Origin: Aeromonas sp. FDAARGOS 1405
GTDB lineage: Bacteria > Pseudomonadota > Gammaproteobacteria > Enterobacterales > Aeromonadaceae
Length of the DNA: 64,000 nucleotides
Assembly (NCBI RefSeq): GCF_019048265.1
Contig: NZ_CP077311.1
Span: forward strand, 1,724,501-1,788,500
Reading direction: 5' to 3'
The notes beneath the pieces were generated by a model. That model made no database searches. It had not been told where the DNA came from and saw nothing but the letters and a program-made list of their open reading frames with translations. Below are positions 46,794 through 57,617 of the stretch, one piece after another; within the stretch, counting starts at the first letter, position 1; every line of letters begins with the position of its first letter. The translations under genes were made by a program, and so were the position numbers.

Positions 46794-48179
46794 TCAACCC
46801 ACCCGTTTGGCCAGCCACTGTTCGGCGGCAGTCAGGGCTGCTTCTACCTGCTCCCGGGCAACGCCGCCTTTGGCAACCCGTTTGGCCAGTGTCGCTTCCA
46901 GTTCCAGATTGGGGTAGACGTCGAACTCGATTACCGGGCTGAAGCGCTGGAACTCGCCGATGGAGAGCTCTTCCAGCGGTTTGCCCACGCTGATGGCAAA
47001 GACCACGGTTTCACCGACGATATGGTGCGCCTCACGGAATGGAATCCCCTTGGCCACCAGATAGTCCGCCAGCTCGGTGGCGTTGGCGTAGCCGCCCTGC
47101 GCCGCCGCCATGGTGCGCTCACCATTCACCCTCAGATCGATCAGCACCAGCGCCGCCATATCGAGGCAGTCGTGCCAGGTATCGAGGGCATCAAACAGCC
47201 CTTCCTTGTCTTCCTGCATGTCCTTGTTGTAGGCCAGCGGCAGCGCCTTGAGGCTCATCAGCATGCCCATCTGGGCGCCGACCACCCGGCCAGTCTTGCC
47301 GCGGATCAGCTCCAGCGCATCCGGGTTCTTCTTCTGCGGCATTAGCGACGAGCCGGAGGTGACCGCATCGGAGAGCTCGACAAAGCCCGCCTCGCCGGTG
47401 TTGTAGAAGATAAGGTCTTCGGCAAAGCGCGACAGGTGGGTCATGGAGAGGGACGCCACGTGCATCAGCTCCACCACGTGATCCCGATCGGAGACCGAGT
47501 CCAGACTGTTGCGGGTGGCGCCGCTAAAGCCCATGTCCAGCGCCAGCGCTTCGCGGTCGATGGCATAGGCAGTGCCCGCCAGCGCGCCGCAGCCGAGCGG
47601 GCTGGTGTCGAGGCGCTTGAGGGCATCCTGCAGCCGGGAGTAATCCCGCTCCAGCATCTCCACATAGGCCAGTGCCCAGTGGGCGTAGGTGACCGGCTGG
47701 GCCCGCTGCAGGTGGGTGTAACCGGGCAGCACCGCGGCCTGATTGGCACGGGCGGAGGCGACCAGCCCCTGCTGCAGAGCTGTGATGGAGCCGAGCAGCA
47801 GCTCGCCCTGGGCCTTGCACCAGAGTTTCAGGTCGGTGGCGACCTGATCGTTGCGAGAGCGGCCGGTGTGCAGCTTTTTGCCGAGATCGCCGACGGCGGC
47901 AATCAGCTGGCTCTCGACCCAGGAGTGGATATCTTCGGCATCCGAGCTCAGGATCTGCTGGGGATCCTGCTGCACCGAGGCGAGCAGCACCTCCATCGCC
48001 TGTTGCAGTTTGCCCTGCTCATCGGCGGTCAACACCCCCACCTTCACCAGCGCTTTGGCCCAGGCCATGGAGCCCTGAATATCCTGCTCCGCCAGCCGGT
48101 AATCGAACCGCAGCGAATCGTTGAACTGCTTGAACCGGCTATCGGCTCCCTGACTGAAGCGTCCACCCCAAAGTGCCAT
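46794..48179 (-). CDS. argH: Argininosuccinate lyase
   Basis: ArgH splits argininosuccinate into arginine and fumarate, the last step of arginine synthesis. The 461-residue product has the family signature [15 protein letters not shown], the [13 protein letters not shown] motif, and [16 protein letters not shown] with the catalytic histidine. It ends normally, with no fused ArgA/GNAT domain of the kind found in Vibrio-type ArgHA. It is the last gene of the minus-strand arg run, 210 bases after argG. Confidence 0.97.
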   Translation of the reverse strand: MALWGGRFSQGADSRFKQFNDSLRFDYRLAEQDIQGSMAWAKALVKVGVLTADEQGKLQQAMEVLLASVQQDPQQILSSDAEDIHSWVESQLIAAVGDLGKKLHTGRSRNDQVATDLKLWCKAQGELLLGSITALQQGLVASARANQAAVLPGYTHLQRAQPVTYAHWALAYVEMLERDYSRLQDALKRLDTSPLGCGALAGTAYAIDREALALDMGFSGATRNSLDSVSDRDHVVELMHVASLSMTHLSRFAEDLIFYNTGEAGFVELSDAVTSGSSLMPQKKNPDALELIRGKTGRVVGAQMGMLMSLKALPLAYNKDMQEDKEGLFDALDTWHDCLDMAALVLIDLRVNGERTMAAAQGGYANATELADYLVAKGIPFREAHHIVGETVVFAISVGKPLEELSIGEFQRFSPVIEFDVYPNLELEATLAKRVAKGGVAREQVEAALTAAEQWLAKRVG

Positions 48180-48316
48180 ACTGCTCTCCTTGAATGCGTT
48201 GTCGGCGGCGCCCTGGCCACCGAGCTTGAAATCGTGCCCTGTTTTTCTGCGAGCCTGTTATCTCACAGAAGTGGCCCGGGCGCTGTCGCTCTTGTCACAC
48301 CCGCCGATGATGGGTC

Positions 48317-48361
48317 AGGGGCCATGCCCTCGGCCTATAGAAGAGGGGGCCATGCCCCCTC
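48317..48361 (-). other. Two consecutive hairpins between argG and argH
   Basis: GAGGGGGC (48343-48350) and GCCCCCTC (48354-48361) form a perfect 8-bp stem with a CAT loop. Just beside it AGGGGC and GCCCT (48317-48330) form a second, imperfect stem with the same CAT loop. No T run follows on the minus strand. Possible mRNA-processing or partial terminator elements in the argG-argH spacer. Confidence 0.45.
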
Positions 48362-48389
48362 AACGGAATCAACGGGTTATCTCGCTTGC

Positions 48390-49625
48390 TTAGCCGTGGG
48401 TGTGATCGCCACCGATGGCCTGATGCTGCTCCTTCATGGCGCGGATCCGGCTGGCCAGGGTGTAGAGACGGATAAAGCCTTCGGCATGGCTCTGGTCATA
48501 CACTTCGTCGGCGCCGAAGGTGGCGAAATCTTCGGAGTAGAGGCTGTTCGGCGACTTCTTCTGCACCGCGGTGACCTGACCCTTGTACATCTTCAGCACC
48601 ACTTCACCGTCGAGATCTTCGGCGATGGCGTTGGCAGAGGCGAGGATCGCCTTGCACAGCGGGGTGAACCAGCGGCCGTCATAGACCAGATGGGAGAACT
48701 CGGCACCCAGCTTTTCCCGCCAGGCGCGGGTCGGGCGATCCAGTACCAGCTCTTCCACGGCGCGCAGCGCGGCGACCATCACGGTACCGCCCGGGGTTTC
48801 GTAGCAGCCGCGGGACTTCATCCCCACCATGCGGTTTTCGGTGATGTCGATACGGCCCACGCCGTGCTTGCCGGCACGCTCGTTCAGGGTCATCAGGATC
48901 TGGTGCGGGCTGAGCGGCTGGTCGTCAACGGCCACTACTTCACCCTGCGCCACGGTCAGCTTGACGTACTCCGGCTGATCCGGTGCCTGTTCGGCCGGTA
49001 CGGTCCACTGCCAGACCGCTTCGGAGGGCTCGTTCCAGGTGCTCTCCAGCTCGCCACCCTCGGTGGAGATGTGCCAGGCGTTGGCATCGCGGCTGTAGAT
49101 CTTCTTCAAGGTCGCCTTGCAGGGGATGTTGCGGGTCTCCAGATAGGAGAGCAGATCTTCCCGGGAGCGCATGTCCCAGATCCGCCACGGGGCGATCACT
49201 TTCAGCTGGGGCGCCAGCGCGGCAACCGCACCTTCGAAACGCACCTGATCGTTACCCTTGCCGGTGCAACCGTGGGAGATGGCATCGGCCCCTTCCGCCA
49301 GTGCGGCCTCGACCATCGCCTTGGCGATCACCGGACGGGCCATGGAGGTGCCCAGCAGATAGGTGCCCTCATAAACGGCGCCGGTCTTCAGGGTCGGGTA
49401 GACGTACTCTTTGACGAACTCTTCCCGCAGATCCTTGATGATGCACTTGGTGGCGCCGGAGGCGATGGCTTTTTGCTCGATCCCTTCCAGATCGTCGCGC
49501 TCCTGACCGACATCGGCCACGAAGGCGATGATTTCGGCGTCATAGTGCTCTTTCAGCCAGGGGATGATGGCCGAGGTATCCAGTCCACCCGAGTAAGCCA
49601 GTACGATCTTGTTGATTCCGCTCAT
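48390..49625 (-). CDS. argG: Argininosuccinate synthase
   Basis: ArgG joins citrulline and aspartate using ATP. The 411-residue product is the shorter, non-E. coli type (E. coli has 447). It begins [20 protein letters not shown] with the PP-loop, and carries [13 protein letters not shown] and the C-terminal [13 protein letters not shown]. The frame is open 12 codons upstream, but ATG 49625 begins the conserved part. It follows argF by 68 bases in the minus-strand operon. Confidence 0.97.
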   Translation of the reverse strand: MSGINKIVLAYSGGLDTSAIIPWLKEHYDAEIIAFVADVGQERDDLEGIEQKAIASGATKCIIKDLREEFVKEYVYPTLKTGAVYEGTYLLGTSMARPVIAKAMVEAALAEGADAISHGCTGKGNDQVRFEGAVAALAPQLKVIAPWRIWDMRSREDLLSYLETRNIPCKATLKKIYSRDANAWHISTEGGELESTWNEPSEAVWQWTVPAEQAPDQPEYVKLTVAQGEVVAVDDQPLSPHQILMTLNERAGKHGVGRIDITENRMVGMKSRGCYETPGGTVMVAALRAVEELVLDRPTRAWREKLGAEFSHLVYDGRWFTPLCKAILASANAIAEDLDGEVVLKMYKGQVTAVQKKSPNSLYSEDFATFGADEVYDQSHAEGFIRLYTLASRIRAMKEQHQAIGGDHTHG

Positions 49626-49693
49626 GTTACTTCTCTCCGTGATGATTCGATGATGATTCAATAAAAGGGTCGTGATTCAGGTTGAGTGCCGTG

Positions 49694-50605
49694 TTACTTG
49701 CCACCCAGAAGGGTCAGCAACACGGCGTTCTGGATATGCATCCGGTTTTCGGCCTCGTCCATGATGAGTGAGGCGGGGCCATCCATCACCTGCGAGGTGA
49801 TCTCCAGCTCCCGGTGCGCCGGCTGGCAATGCAGCACGTGCTGGATGCCGGTGCGGTCGAGCAGGGCCTGATTGATCTGGTAAGGCATAAAGAGGTCTTT
49901 GACCTGCTCCATCGGGGTGTTGTCGCCCATGGAGACCCAGGTATCGGTGTAGGCCACGTCGAACCCTTCAATATCTGCCACGTCATCGCTAATGTGGATA
50001 GTCGCCCCCGACTTGGCCGCCAGTGCCTGCGCCTGCAGGAAGATCTGGGTATCCGGGCCGTGGCCTTTCGGGCAGATGAGGGTCACGTCGGTGCCGAGGG
50101 TCGCCCCCAGCAGCAGCAGAGAGTGGCTGACGTTGTTGCCATCGCCGAGGTAGGCAAGCTTCACCTTCGACAGGTCGTCGTAGTGCTCGGCAATGGTCAT
50201 AAAGTCGGCCAGCCCCTGACAGGGGTGGTAGAGGTTGCACAGGCTGTTCACCACCGGCACTGTGCCGTGCTCTGCCAGCTCGACCAGGGTCTGGTGATCG
50301 AACACCCGGGCGACGATGGCATCACACCAGCGCGACAGGTTGGCGGCGAAATCCTTCACCGACTCCCGCTTGCCCAGCGCGCCGTTCTGCTGATCCAGAT
50401 AGACGCTGTGGCCGCCCAGCTTGGCGATGCCGATGTCGAAGGTGACCCGGGTGCGCAGGGAGGGTTTCTCGAACAGGGTGACCACGCTCTTGCCGGCCAG
50501 CGCCTGGCTGTACTTCTTCGGGTCGGCCTTCACTGCTTTGCCCAGCGCAATCAGCGCTTCGATCTGGGCTTTGTTCAGATCACTGTCTTTCAGAAGATGT
50601 TGCAT
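49694..50605 (-). CDS. argF: Ornithine carbamoyltransferase (short type)
   Basis: ArgF makes citrulline from ornithine and carbamoyl phosphate. The 303-residue product is the short Shewanella/Aeromonas type rather than the 334-residue E. coli type. The carbamoyl-phosphate motif reads EKPSLRTRVTF instead of the S-T-R-T form, and the ornithine/catalytic motif is VLHCQPAHR instead of HCLP. DQQNGALGKRESVKD and VPVVNSLCNLYHPCQGLADF are also present. The deviations are consistent with this subfamily, so activity is expected. Confidence 0.93.
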   Translation of the reverse strand: MQHLLKDSDLNKAQIEALIALGKAVKADPKKYSQALAGKSVVTLFEKPSLRTRVTFDIGIAKLGGHSVYLDQQNGALGKRESVKDFAANLSRWCDAIVARVFDHQTLVELAEHGTVPVVNSLCNLYHPCQGLADFMTIAEHYDDLSKVKLAYLGDGNNVSHSLLLLGATLGTDVTLICPKGHGPDTQIFLQAQALAAKSGATIHISDDVADIEGFDVAYTDTWVSMGDNTPMEQVKDLFMPYQINQALLDRTGIQHVLHCQPAHRELEITSQVMDGPASLIMDEAENRMHIQNAVLLTLLGGK

Positions 50606-50630
50606 CGGATGTTCCTTGTTCCGGTGGAGA

Positions 50631-51410
50631 TCAAATGGCCACTTGAGTGCCGACGGCGCCGCCAGCCAGCAGCTTGAGCAGCTGGTCCGGGTAACGCCAG
50701 CTGGCGACACAGACCGGCTTGCCGAGGGTCTCGGCGGCGTGCAGGGCCGCTTCAACCTTGACCGCCATGCCGTCGCGGATCACCCCTTTCTCCATCAGAT
50801 CCAGCGCGGTCAGCTTGTCGAGCTGGGGCACCAGCTTGCCCTTGCCATCGAGGATGCCGCTCACGTCGGAGAGCATCACCAGATCGGCACCGAGCGCCTC
50901 GGCAATGGCGGTGGCCGCCTGATCTGCGTTGACGTTCATCAGCTGCCCCTCGGCGGTGATGCCGATGGAGCTCACTACCGGCAGGAAGCCCTGACCTAGG
51001 ATCCCCGCCACCAGCGCCGGGTTGCCCGGCTTGCACTCGCCGACCGCGCCGAGATCCGGGTCGAGCTGGGTCACCTGACAGAGGCCGCCATCCGCCAGGC
51101 AGAGCCCCACAGCCGGAATGCCGGTGGCGATCGCCTTGGCCATCATCTGCTTGTTGGCGGTCCCGGCCAGCGCCCCGGCAATGAAGGGGATCTGCTCGAA
51201 CGGGGTTACCCGCAAGCCGTTCTTCTTGGTGGAGGTAAGACCCAGCCCCTTGAGCAGATCATCCACCAGACAGCCACCGCCGTGTACCAGCACCAGCGGA
51301 CGGTGCTGATCGTCGAGAAAGGTTTTGAGGGTGGCGAACAGGGCGGTCAGCGCCTCGTCGTTCTCGATAAGGGCGCCGCCCAGCTTGATTACCAACGTCT
51401 GTTTGTCCAT
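50631..51410 (-). CDS. argB: Acetylglutamate kinase
   Basis: ArgB phosphorylates N-acetylglutamate, the second step of the acetylated arginine route. The 259-residue product is the E. coli-like, arginine-insensitive length (258). It starts QTLVIKLGGALIEND and contains the VLVHGGGCLVDDLLKGLG and VNADQAATAIAEALGADLVMLSDV nucleotide-binding segments. It is 25 bases upstream of argF, in the argC-argB-argF order. Confidence 0.97.
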   Translation of the reverse strand: MDKQTLVIKLGGALIENDEALTALFATLKTFLDDQHRPLVLVHGGGCLVDDLLKGLGLTSTKKNGLRVTPFEQIPFIAGALAGTANKQMMAKAIATGIPAVGLCLADGGLCQVTQLDPDLGAVGECKPGNPALVAGILGQGFLPVVSSIGITAEGQLMNVNADQAATAIAEALGADLVMLSDVSGILDGKGKLVPQLDKLTALDLMEKGVIRDGMAVKVEAALHAAETLGKPVCVASWRYPDQLLKLLAGGAVGTQVAI

Positions 51411-51432
51411 GTTCGAGATCCTTCCTAAGTCC

Positions 51433-52440
51433 TTAAATCAGGCCGGTGGCCGGTTCAAATCCAAATTTGATATTTATGCACTGTATGGCTTGCGAGGCGG
51501 CGCCCTTGAGCAGGTTGTCGATGGCACAGACCACCACCAGCATGTTGCCCTGCTGTTGCCAGGCGATATCACAGTAAGGGGTGCCCGCTACGCCACGGAT
51601 GGAGGGCATCTGGCCGGTGAGGCGCACCAGCGGCTTGCCTTCGTAAGCCTTGAGGAAGGCCTGATCCACCTGAGTGGGGGGGACGCCGTCCGCCAACTGC
51701 ACATAGATGGTGGCCAGGATGCCGCGCACATAGTTGCCAAGGTGGGGCTGGAACAGCACCTCCTTGCCGAGGTGGTGGCTGATCTCCGGCTGGTGTCTGT
51801 GATTGAAGGTGCCGTAGGGATTGAGGCTCACTTCGCAGAAGCTGGTGTTGATGGCCGCCTTGCGCCCGGCGCCGGAAACCCCGGAGACGGCGTTGATGAT
51901 GGGCTGCCACCCCTTGGCAATCAGGCCATCCTGCTGCAGCGGCTTGAGGGCGCACAGCGATGCTGTCGGGTAGCAACCGGGTACGGCTACCAGCTGGGCG
52001 CTGGCGATGGCATCGGCATTCCACTCGGCCAGACCGTAGGCGGCCTGATCCAGCCACTGTTCGCTGTCGTGGGTGAATCCGTAGAAGCTGTCGTAAAAGC
52101 CCTGATCCTTGACCCGGAAGGCGCCGGAGAGATCGAACACCGGCAGCCCCTTGGCGAGAAACTTGGGGGCAAGCGTGGCGCTCACCTCGTGGGCGGTGGC
52201 CAGCAGCACCAGATCGGCCTGGGTCAGGATCCGGGTCATGCCGTCGTCGTCCAGCGGCAGCAGCGGCTGATCGAGGGCGCCGACCCACTGGGGATGCAGG
52301 GAAGAGAAGCGCTTGTGGGCATCCTGACTGCCGGCGGAGACATAGAGGCCGAACAGTTTGAGTTGTGGGTGGTTCTGTACCAGTGCGGCCAGTTCGGCTC
52401 CCGCGTAGCCACTGGCACCGACGATAACGGTGTTAAGCAT
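51433..52440 (-). CDS. argC: N-acetyl-gamma-glutamyl-phosphate reductase
   Basis: ArgC reduces acetylglutamyl phosphate to the semialdehyde using NADPH. The 335-residue product (334 in E. coli) has the Rossmann motif [18 protein letters not shown] and the catalytic cysteine in [18 protein letters not shown]. It also has the [19 protein letters not shown] and [12 protein letters not shown] segments. It is the first gene of the minus-strand arg operon, divergent from argE, with an ArgR-type operator in the 271-base spacer. Confidence 0.97.
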   Translation of the reverse strand: MLNTVIVGASGYAGAELAALVQNHPQLKLFGLYVSAGSQDAHKRFSSLHPQWVGALDQPLLPLDDDGMTRILTQADLVLLATAHEVSATLAPKFLAKGLPVFDLSGAFRVKDQGFYDSFYGFTHDSEQWLDQAAYGLAEWNADAIASAQLVAVPGCYPTASLCALKPLQQDGLIAKGWQPIINAVSGVSGAGRKAAINTSFCEVSLNPYGTFNHRHQPEISHHLGKEVLFQPHLGNYVRGILATIYVQLADGVPPTQVDQAFLKAYEGKPLVRLTGQMPSIRGVAGTPYCDIAWQQQGNMLVVVCAIDNLLKGAASQAIQCINIKFGFEPATGLI

Positions 52441-52638
52441 GTTGAATATTCCAAGTCAGAGTTCGAGATTCACAGCATGGTGCTGCAGTGCACAAGGGTG
52501 TTCGATCGCCCCTTTGCACAAGTGCGGAGGGGCAATTCAGGCGGGTGTGTGTCGTCGGTTATAGATCAGGTGACAGAACATTAACTTTCCCTTACAACTA
52601 GAAGCCTTTGTTGATGAGCCAGATATTCAGGTAAAACT

Positions 52639-52677
52639 ACAGAATATTCATGCACTCACTTTGCATTTGTATTTTCT
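52639..52677. promoter_or_regulatory. Tandem ARG boxes (ArgR operator) between argC and argE
   Basis: Two sites resembling the ARG box core (TGAATnnnnATTCA) read AGAATATTCATGCA (52641-52654) and TGCATTTGTATTTT (52662-52675). They lie exactly 21 bases apart, the spacing of paired ARG boxes. Each half matches at three to four of five positions. ArgR-arginine repression of both directions is the expected outcome. Confidence 0.65.
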
Positions 52678-52711
52678 AACAGAAACATTCCGGGGACGCA
52701 AGGAGGAGCTG

Positions 52712-53857
52712 ATGGCCAATCTGGATTTTTTTTCACTTTATAAGAATATTATTGCGATTCCCTCTATCAGCAGCACGGATCCCAAGTGGGATCAGAGCAA
52801 CGAGGCGGTGATCCGGTTGCTGGCCGACTGGTTCGGTCAGCTCGGTTTTCAGTGCGAGGTAACGGCGCTCCCCGACCTGCCGGGCAAGTTCAATCTGGTG
52901 GCGACGATCGGTCAGGGGGAAGGCGGTCTGCTGCTGGCGGGTCACACCGATACGGTGCCGTTCGATGAGGGGGGGTGGAGCAAGGATCCCTTCAAGGTGA
53001 CCGAAGAGGGCAACCGTCTCTATGGTCTCGGTACCATCGATATGAAGGGCTTCTTCGCCTTTATCGTCGAGGCGCTGAAAGATATTGACCTCACCAAGCT
53101 GACCAAGCCGCTGCGTATCCTCGCTACCGCCGACGAAGAGACCACCATGGCGGGGGCTCGCGCCATCGCCGCGGCGGCGGAGCTCAAACCCGACTACGCC
53201 GTGATTGGCGAACCGACCGGACTGGTGCCGGTGGTTGCCCATAAGGGGCATATGTCGGAGGCGATCCGCATTACCGGCAAGAGCGGTCACAGCTCGGATC
53301 CCGCCAACGGCGTCAACGCCATGGAGATCATGCACAAGGCGATGGGGCAGGTGCTGCGCTTGCAGCAGGATCTGAAAGATCGCTACGCCGACCACCGCTT
53401 TGCCGTGCCGCAGCCGACCCTGAACCTGGGTTACATTCAGGGGGGCGACAGCCCGAACCGCATCTGCGGCTGTTGCGAGCTGCATATCGACCTGCGACCC
53501 ACCCCGCAGGTGGGGCCGGATGAGCTGATGGGGATGCTCAAAGAGGCACTGTCGCCCATCGAGATCCACCAGCCGGGCTGTCTGCATCTGCAACATCTGC
53601 ATGAACCCATTCCCGCCTACGCCTGCGCCGACGACTCTGTGCTGGTGCGCGAAGCTGAGAAGGCGAGCGGTCGCGCCGCCGAGTCGGTCAACTACTGCAC
53701 CGAGGCGCCGTTTATCCAGCAGCTTGGCTGCGAGACCATCGTCATGGGCCCCGGCCATATCACCCAGGCGCACCAGCCGGATGAGTATCTTGACCTCTCC
53801 TTCGTCAAGCCGACCACCTCGGTGTTGCAACACCTGATCAGACGTTTTTGCCTGTAG
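52712..53857 (+). CDS. argE: Acetylornithine deacetylase
   Basis: ArgE hydrolyses N-acetylornithine to ornithine. The 381-residue product is an M20 metallopeptidase-fold enzyme (E. coli 383). It has [18 protein letters not shown] (metal His and Asp), [30 protein letters not shown] (catalytic and metal Glu pair), and the [18 protein letters not shown] segment. A strong AGGAGG lies 5 bases before ATG 52712; the frame is open slightly upstream. It is divergent from argC. Confidence 0.97.
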   Translation: MANLDFFSLYKNIIAIPSISSTDPKWDQSNEAVIRLLADWFGQLGFQCEVTALPDLPGKFNLVATIGQGEGGLLLAGHTDTVPFDEGGWSKDPFKVTEEGNRLYGLGTIDMKGFFAFIVEALKDIDLTKLTKPLRILATADEETTMAGARAIAAAAELKPDYAVIGEPTGLVPVVAHKGHMSEAIRITGKSGHSSDPANGVNAMEIMHKAMGQVLRLQQDLKDRYADHRFAVPQPTLNLGYIQGGDSPNRICGCCELHIDLRPTPQVGPDELMGMLKEALSPIEIHQPGCLHLQHLHEPIPAYACADDSVLVREAEKASGRAAESVNYCTEAPFIQQLGCETIVMGPGHITQAHQPDEYLDLSFVKPTTSVLQHLIRRFCL

Positions 53858-53955
53858 CGGCGGCGGTGAAAGGGGCGTAAGAACTGTAAGTAAGTTACAT
53901 AACAAGCCGGTTGTGGAGTGGTGATGGAAATACATGTTCTGAATCGGCCTGTTAT

Positions 53956-53988
53956 TTGACCTTGCGCAGACAATCTGGGTAGATTGTC
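53956..53988 (+). promoter_or_regulatory. ppc promoter with overlapping palindrome
   Basis: TTGACC (53956-53961) and a -10-like TAGATT (53980-53985, 18-base spacing) lie about 100 bases before ppc. The perfect inverted repeat GACAATCT-GGGT-AGATTGTC (53969-53988) overlaps the -10 and looks like an operator. The downstream leader also holds TGTTGT/ACAACA (54010-54027). Confidence 0.45.
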
Positions 53989-54088
53989 ACCCTAAGATGA
54001 CGGAGCATATGTTGTAATCGCACAACAATAAGTGAGGTCGTCTAGCACCCCGGATGGGTGTCAGGCACCAACAAGATAAGGATGTGGA

Positions 54089-56722
54089 ATGAACGAAAAG
54101 TACGCCGCACTACGCGCCAACGTAGGTATGCTGGGTCAGCTGCTGGGTAAATCCATCAAGGATCATCAGGGTCAGGCCTTTCTCGACAAGATCGAAACCA
54201 TTCGCCAATTGGCCAAGTCCTCCCGCAAGGGCAATGAATCAGACCGGGAACGTCTGCTCGATACCCTGCGCACCCTGAGCGATGATGAACTGCTGCCGGT
54301 GGCCCGCGCCTTCAGCCAGTTCCTCAATCTGGCCAACGTGGCGGAACAGTTCCACACCATCTCCCGTCGCTGCGAAGAGCAGGTCTGCACCCCAGACCCG
54401 CTGGAGCAGATGTTCGACAAACTGAAAGCGTCCAACCTGTCGCAAGAGGCCATCATTCAGGCCGTGCGCGAGCTGGATATCGATCTGGTGCTGACCGCTC
54501 ACCCCACCGAGGTGACCCGCCGCACCCTGATCCACAAGCACGTGCAGCTCAACGACTGCCTTGAGGCGCTGGAGCTCTCCGACCTGCTGCCCCGCGAGCG
54601 GGACAAGATCCTCAATCGCATCGAGCAGCTGATCAATCAGGCGTGGCACACCAACGAGATCCGCGAACAGCGCCCGACTCCGGTCGACGAGGCCAAGTGG
54701 GGCTTCGCCGTGGTGGAGAACAGCCTGTGGCCTGCCATCCCAGAATTCATGCGCAATCTGGACGAGCGTCTGCAACACCATCTGGGTGTGCGGCTGCCGC
54801 TGGATGCCGCGCCGGTCAAGTTCACCTCCTGGATGGGCGGTGACCGTGACGGCAACCCCTTCGTCACCGCCAAGGTGACTGCCGAAGTGCTGGAGCTGGG
54901 CCGCTGGATGGCGGTGAGCCTGTTCTACAAAGACATCAAGGAGCTCACCTCCGAGCTCTCCATGTCCGACTGTACCGACGCCGTGCGCGCTCGCGTTGGC
55001 GATCACCCCGAGCCCTACCGTGCGCTGGTGCGCGAGCTGCGTGAAGCGCTGCGCGAGACCAAGGAGTACCTCACTGCCAAGGTGCAGGGTCAGGCGAGCG
55101 AGAGCCAGGATCTGGTCAAGACCACCGCCCAGCTGCGCGAGCCGCTGGAGCTCTGCTACCACTCACTGCACGCCTGCGGCATGGGCAACATCGCCGATGG
55201 CATGCTGCTGGATGTGCTGCGCAAGGTCGCCTGTTTCGGCATTCATCTGGTCAAGCTCGATATCCGTCAGGATGGCGAGCGTCACGGGCTGGTCTTCTCC
55301 GAGCTGACCCGCTATCTGGGTCTGGGTGACTACGCCGAGTGGAGCGAAGATGACAAGCAGGCCTTCCTGCTCAACGAACTGAACTCTCGTCGCCCGCTCA
55401 TTCCCCACGACTGGGAGCCGAGCGCTGAGGTGCGCGAGACGCTGGATACCTGTCAGGTCATCGCCCAGCACGACCCCGATGCGTTCGGTATCTACATCAT
55501 CTCCATGGCCGGAGCGCCGTCCGATGTGCTGTCGGTGCAACTGCTGCTCAAAGAGGCAGGCTGCAAGTTCCGCATGCCGGTCGCCCCGCTGTTTGAAACC
55601 CAGGATGACCTGATGGCAGGCACCGCCGTGATGGAGCGTCTGCTCTCGGTGGACTGGTATCGCGGCTACATTCAGGGCCGTCAGTACGTGATGATCGGTT
55701 ACTCCGACTCTGCCAAGGATGCGGGCATGATGGCCGCTGGCTGGGCCCAGTACGCCGCCATGGAATCCCTGGTGGGGCTGGCCGAAGCCAACAACATCCG
55801 CCTCACCCTGTTCCATGGCCGTGGCGGTACCGTCGGTCGTGGTGGTGCGCCTGCCCATCAAGCCATCCTCTCCCAGCCGCCGGGATCCCTGCGCGGCGGT
55901 CTGCGTACCACCGAACAGGGGGAGATGATCCGCTTCAAGTTCGGTCTGCCGAAAGTGGCGATCAAGAGTCTGGAGCTCTACACCAGCGCCGTGCTGGAAG
56001 GGAACCTGCTGCCACCGCCCAAGCCGAAAGAGTGCTGGCGCGAGGTGATGGAACAGCTGGCCGCCGACTCCTGCGATCACTACCGCAGTATCGTGCGCGG
56101 TCATCCAGACTTCGTCCCTTACTTCCGTGCCGCCACCCCGGAGATGGAGCTCGGCAAGCTGCCGCTCGGCTCCCGTCCCTCCAAGCGCAAGCCCAACGGC
56201 GGCGTCGAGAGCCTGCGCGCCATTCCGTGGATCTTCGCCTGGACCCAGAACCGGCTGATGCTGCCGGCCTGGCTCGGTGCCCACAAGGCGCTGCAACAGG
56301 CCATCGACGGCGGCAAGCTGGCCGTGCTGGAAGAGATGAGCGCCCAGTGGCCCTTCTTCCGCACTCGTCTTGAGATGCTGGAGATGGTGTTCCTCAAAGC
56401 GGACGTCTGGCTCGCCGAGTACTACGACACCCGTCTGGTGCCGCAGGAGCTGTGGGGCCTTGGCAAACAGTTGCGTCAGGAGCTCGCCGAATCCATCGAG
56501 GTGGTGCTGAAACTGAGCCCGCGCGGGGATCTGCTGGAGGATCAGCCCTGGATCAAGGAGTCCATCAAGCTGCGCAACCCCTACACAGACCCGCTCAACG
56601 TGCTGCAGGCCGAGCTGCTCAACCGCTCCCGCAACCACCCGGAGACCCTGCACCCCGAGCTGGACAAGGCGCTGATGGTCACCATCGCCGGTATTGCAGC
56701 AGGTATGCGCAACACCGGTTGA
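54089..56722 (+). CDS. ppc: Phosphoenolpyruvate carboxylase
   Basis: Ppc adds bicarbonate to phosphoenolpyruvate to refill oxaloacetate. The 877-residue product (883 in E. coli) has the catalytic-histidine block [28 protein letters not shown], and the glycine-rich loop [19 protein letters not shown]. It also shows [10 protein letters not shown], and ends NTG as the family does. AAGGATGTGG precedes ATG 54089. Allosteric control by acetyl-CoA and aspartate is known for the family. A strong terminator follows. Confidence 0.98.
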   Translation: MNEKYAALRANVGMLGQLLGKSIKDHQGQAFLDKIETIRQLAKSSRKGNESDRERLLDTLRTLSDDELLPVARAFSQFLNLANVAEQFHTISRRCEEQVCTPDPLEQMFDKLKASNLSQEAIIQAVRELDIDLVLTAHPTEVTRRTLIHKHVQLNDCLEALELSDLLPRERDKILNRIEQLINQAWHTNEIREQRPTPVDEAKWGFAVVENSLWPAIPEFMRNLDERLQHHLGVRLPLDAAPVKFTSWMGGDRDGNPFVTAKVTAEVLELGRWMAVSLFYKDIKELTSELSMSDCTDAVRARVGDHPEPYRALVRELREALRETKEYLTAKVQGQASESQDLVKTTAQLREPLELCYHSLHACGMGNIADGMLLDVLRKVACFGIHLVKLDIRQDGERHGLVFSELTRYLGLGDYAEWSEDDKQAFLLNELNSRRPLIPHDWEPSAEVRETLDTCQVIAQHDPDAFGIYIISMAGAPSDVLSVQLLLKEAGCKFRMPVAPLFETQDDLMAGTAVMERLLSVDWYRGYIQGRQYVMIGYSDSAKDAGMMAAGWAQYAAMESLVGLAEANNIRLTLFHGRGGTVGRGGAPAHQAILSQPPGSLRGGLRTTEQGEMIRFKFGLPKVAIKSLELYTSAVLEGNLLPPPKPKECWREVMEQLAADSCDHYRSIVRGHPDFVPYFRAATPEMELGKLPLGSRPSKRKPNGGVESLRAIPWIFAWTQNRLMLPAWLGAHKALQQAIDGGKLAVLEEMSAQWPFFRTRLEMLEMVFLKADVWLAEYYDTRLVPQELWGLGKQLRQELAESIEVVLKLSPRGDLLEDQPWIKESIKLRNPYTDPLNVLQAELLNRSRNHPETLHPELDKALMVTIAGIAAGMRNTG

Positions 56723-56765
56723 TAGCCAGCTCAAGCCAGCAGGCTTCAGCAATATCCATCAAGCC

Positions 56766-56797
56766 AAAGGGCGCCGATAAGGCGCCCTTTGTTTTTG
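56766..56797 (+). terminator. ppc terminator
   Basis: AAAGGGCGCC (56766-56775) and GGCGCCCTTT (56781-56790) form a 10-bp stem with a GATAA loop and a following GTTTTT. Confidence 0.9.
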
Positions 56798-57016
56798 GCT
56801 GTATTTCGTTGGGGGCACGCCTTGCACCGCTCGAAAATGCTCTTTGCCTAGTCTCGTTCTGTGTTTAATTCGGCAAGCGGCACAATTCACCTTGTTCATT
56901 GCTCTCTACGCATTACCGGTGATGGGTACAGATTTCCCCTCCGGCTTGCATCCCTCGCCACGCAGGCGCAGACTGTTTGGCCTTGTTTTTATGCGATTCG
57001 ATTCAAGGCACCCATC

Positions 57017-57481
57017 ATGACTCCTGCCATCAACTTGCTGAAGAAGCTCAAGATCCCCCACAAGCTCTACCCCTACGAGTGCGAAGCCCACGACGATTTT
57101 GGCAAGCATGCCGCGACCCAGCTCGGGCTGCCGGAGGCGCAGGTGTTCAAGACCCTGGTTGCTCATCACGACAAGCAGGCGGTGGTGGCCATCGTTCCCT
57201 CATCCGGCATGTGCAGCCTGAAGCAGCTGGCCAAGGCGACCGGTCTCAAGAAGGTGGAGATGATGAAACCGGCGGAAGCGGAGAAGCTGACCGGTTACAA
57301 GGTGGGTGGCATCAGCCCGCTGGCCCAGAAGAAATTGTTGCCCACTGTGCTCGACGAGTCGGCGCTGCAGTTTGACGAGATCCTGGTGAGCGGTGGCAAG
57401 CGCGGCCTCTCGGTGGGGGTAGCACCGCAGGATATGCTGACGCTGATGAAGTGGATCGCCGCGCCCATTGGCGAAGAGTAG
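57017..57481 (+). CDS. ybaK: Cys-tRNA(Pro)/Cys-tRNA(Cys) deacylase YbaK
   Basis: YbaK hydrolyses Cys-tRNA(Pro) made in error by prolyl-tRNA synthetase. The 154-residue product (159 in E. coli) shows the family line PEAQVFKTLVAHHDKQAVVAIVP with the catalytic lysine in VFKTL, then MCSLKQLAKATGLKKVEMM and TGYKVGGISPLAQKK. The frame is open from 56861, but ATG 57017 begins the conserved protein and has AAGG about 8 bases before it. Confidence 0.93.
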   Translation: MTPAINLLKKLKIPHKLYPYECEAHDDFGKHAATQLGLPEAQVFKTLVAHHDKQAVVAIVPSSGMCSLKQLAKATGLKKVEMMKPAEAEKLTGYKVGGISPLAQKKLLPTVLDESALQFDEILVSGGKRGLSVGVAPQDMLTLMKWIAAPIGEE

Positions 57482-57617
57482 TGCCGGGCACGGTATTAAC
57501 CTGCTCTCCGGGCCTGTAGCGGCCCGGATTTCCTCCGCTTGTGATCGGGCGCGCAAGCCGGTACTGCCCAGTGCTCAAGGGGGAGTATGCCAGTCTATAC
57601 TGGGTGAACCCCGTTGT

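Noticed and set aside
46794-48179. ArgH-ArgA fusion as in Vibrio-type marine gamma-proteobacteria
   Set aside because: The protein stops at 461 residues; no GNAT domain follows in any frame.
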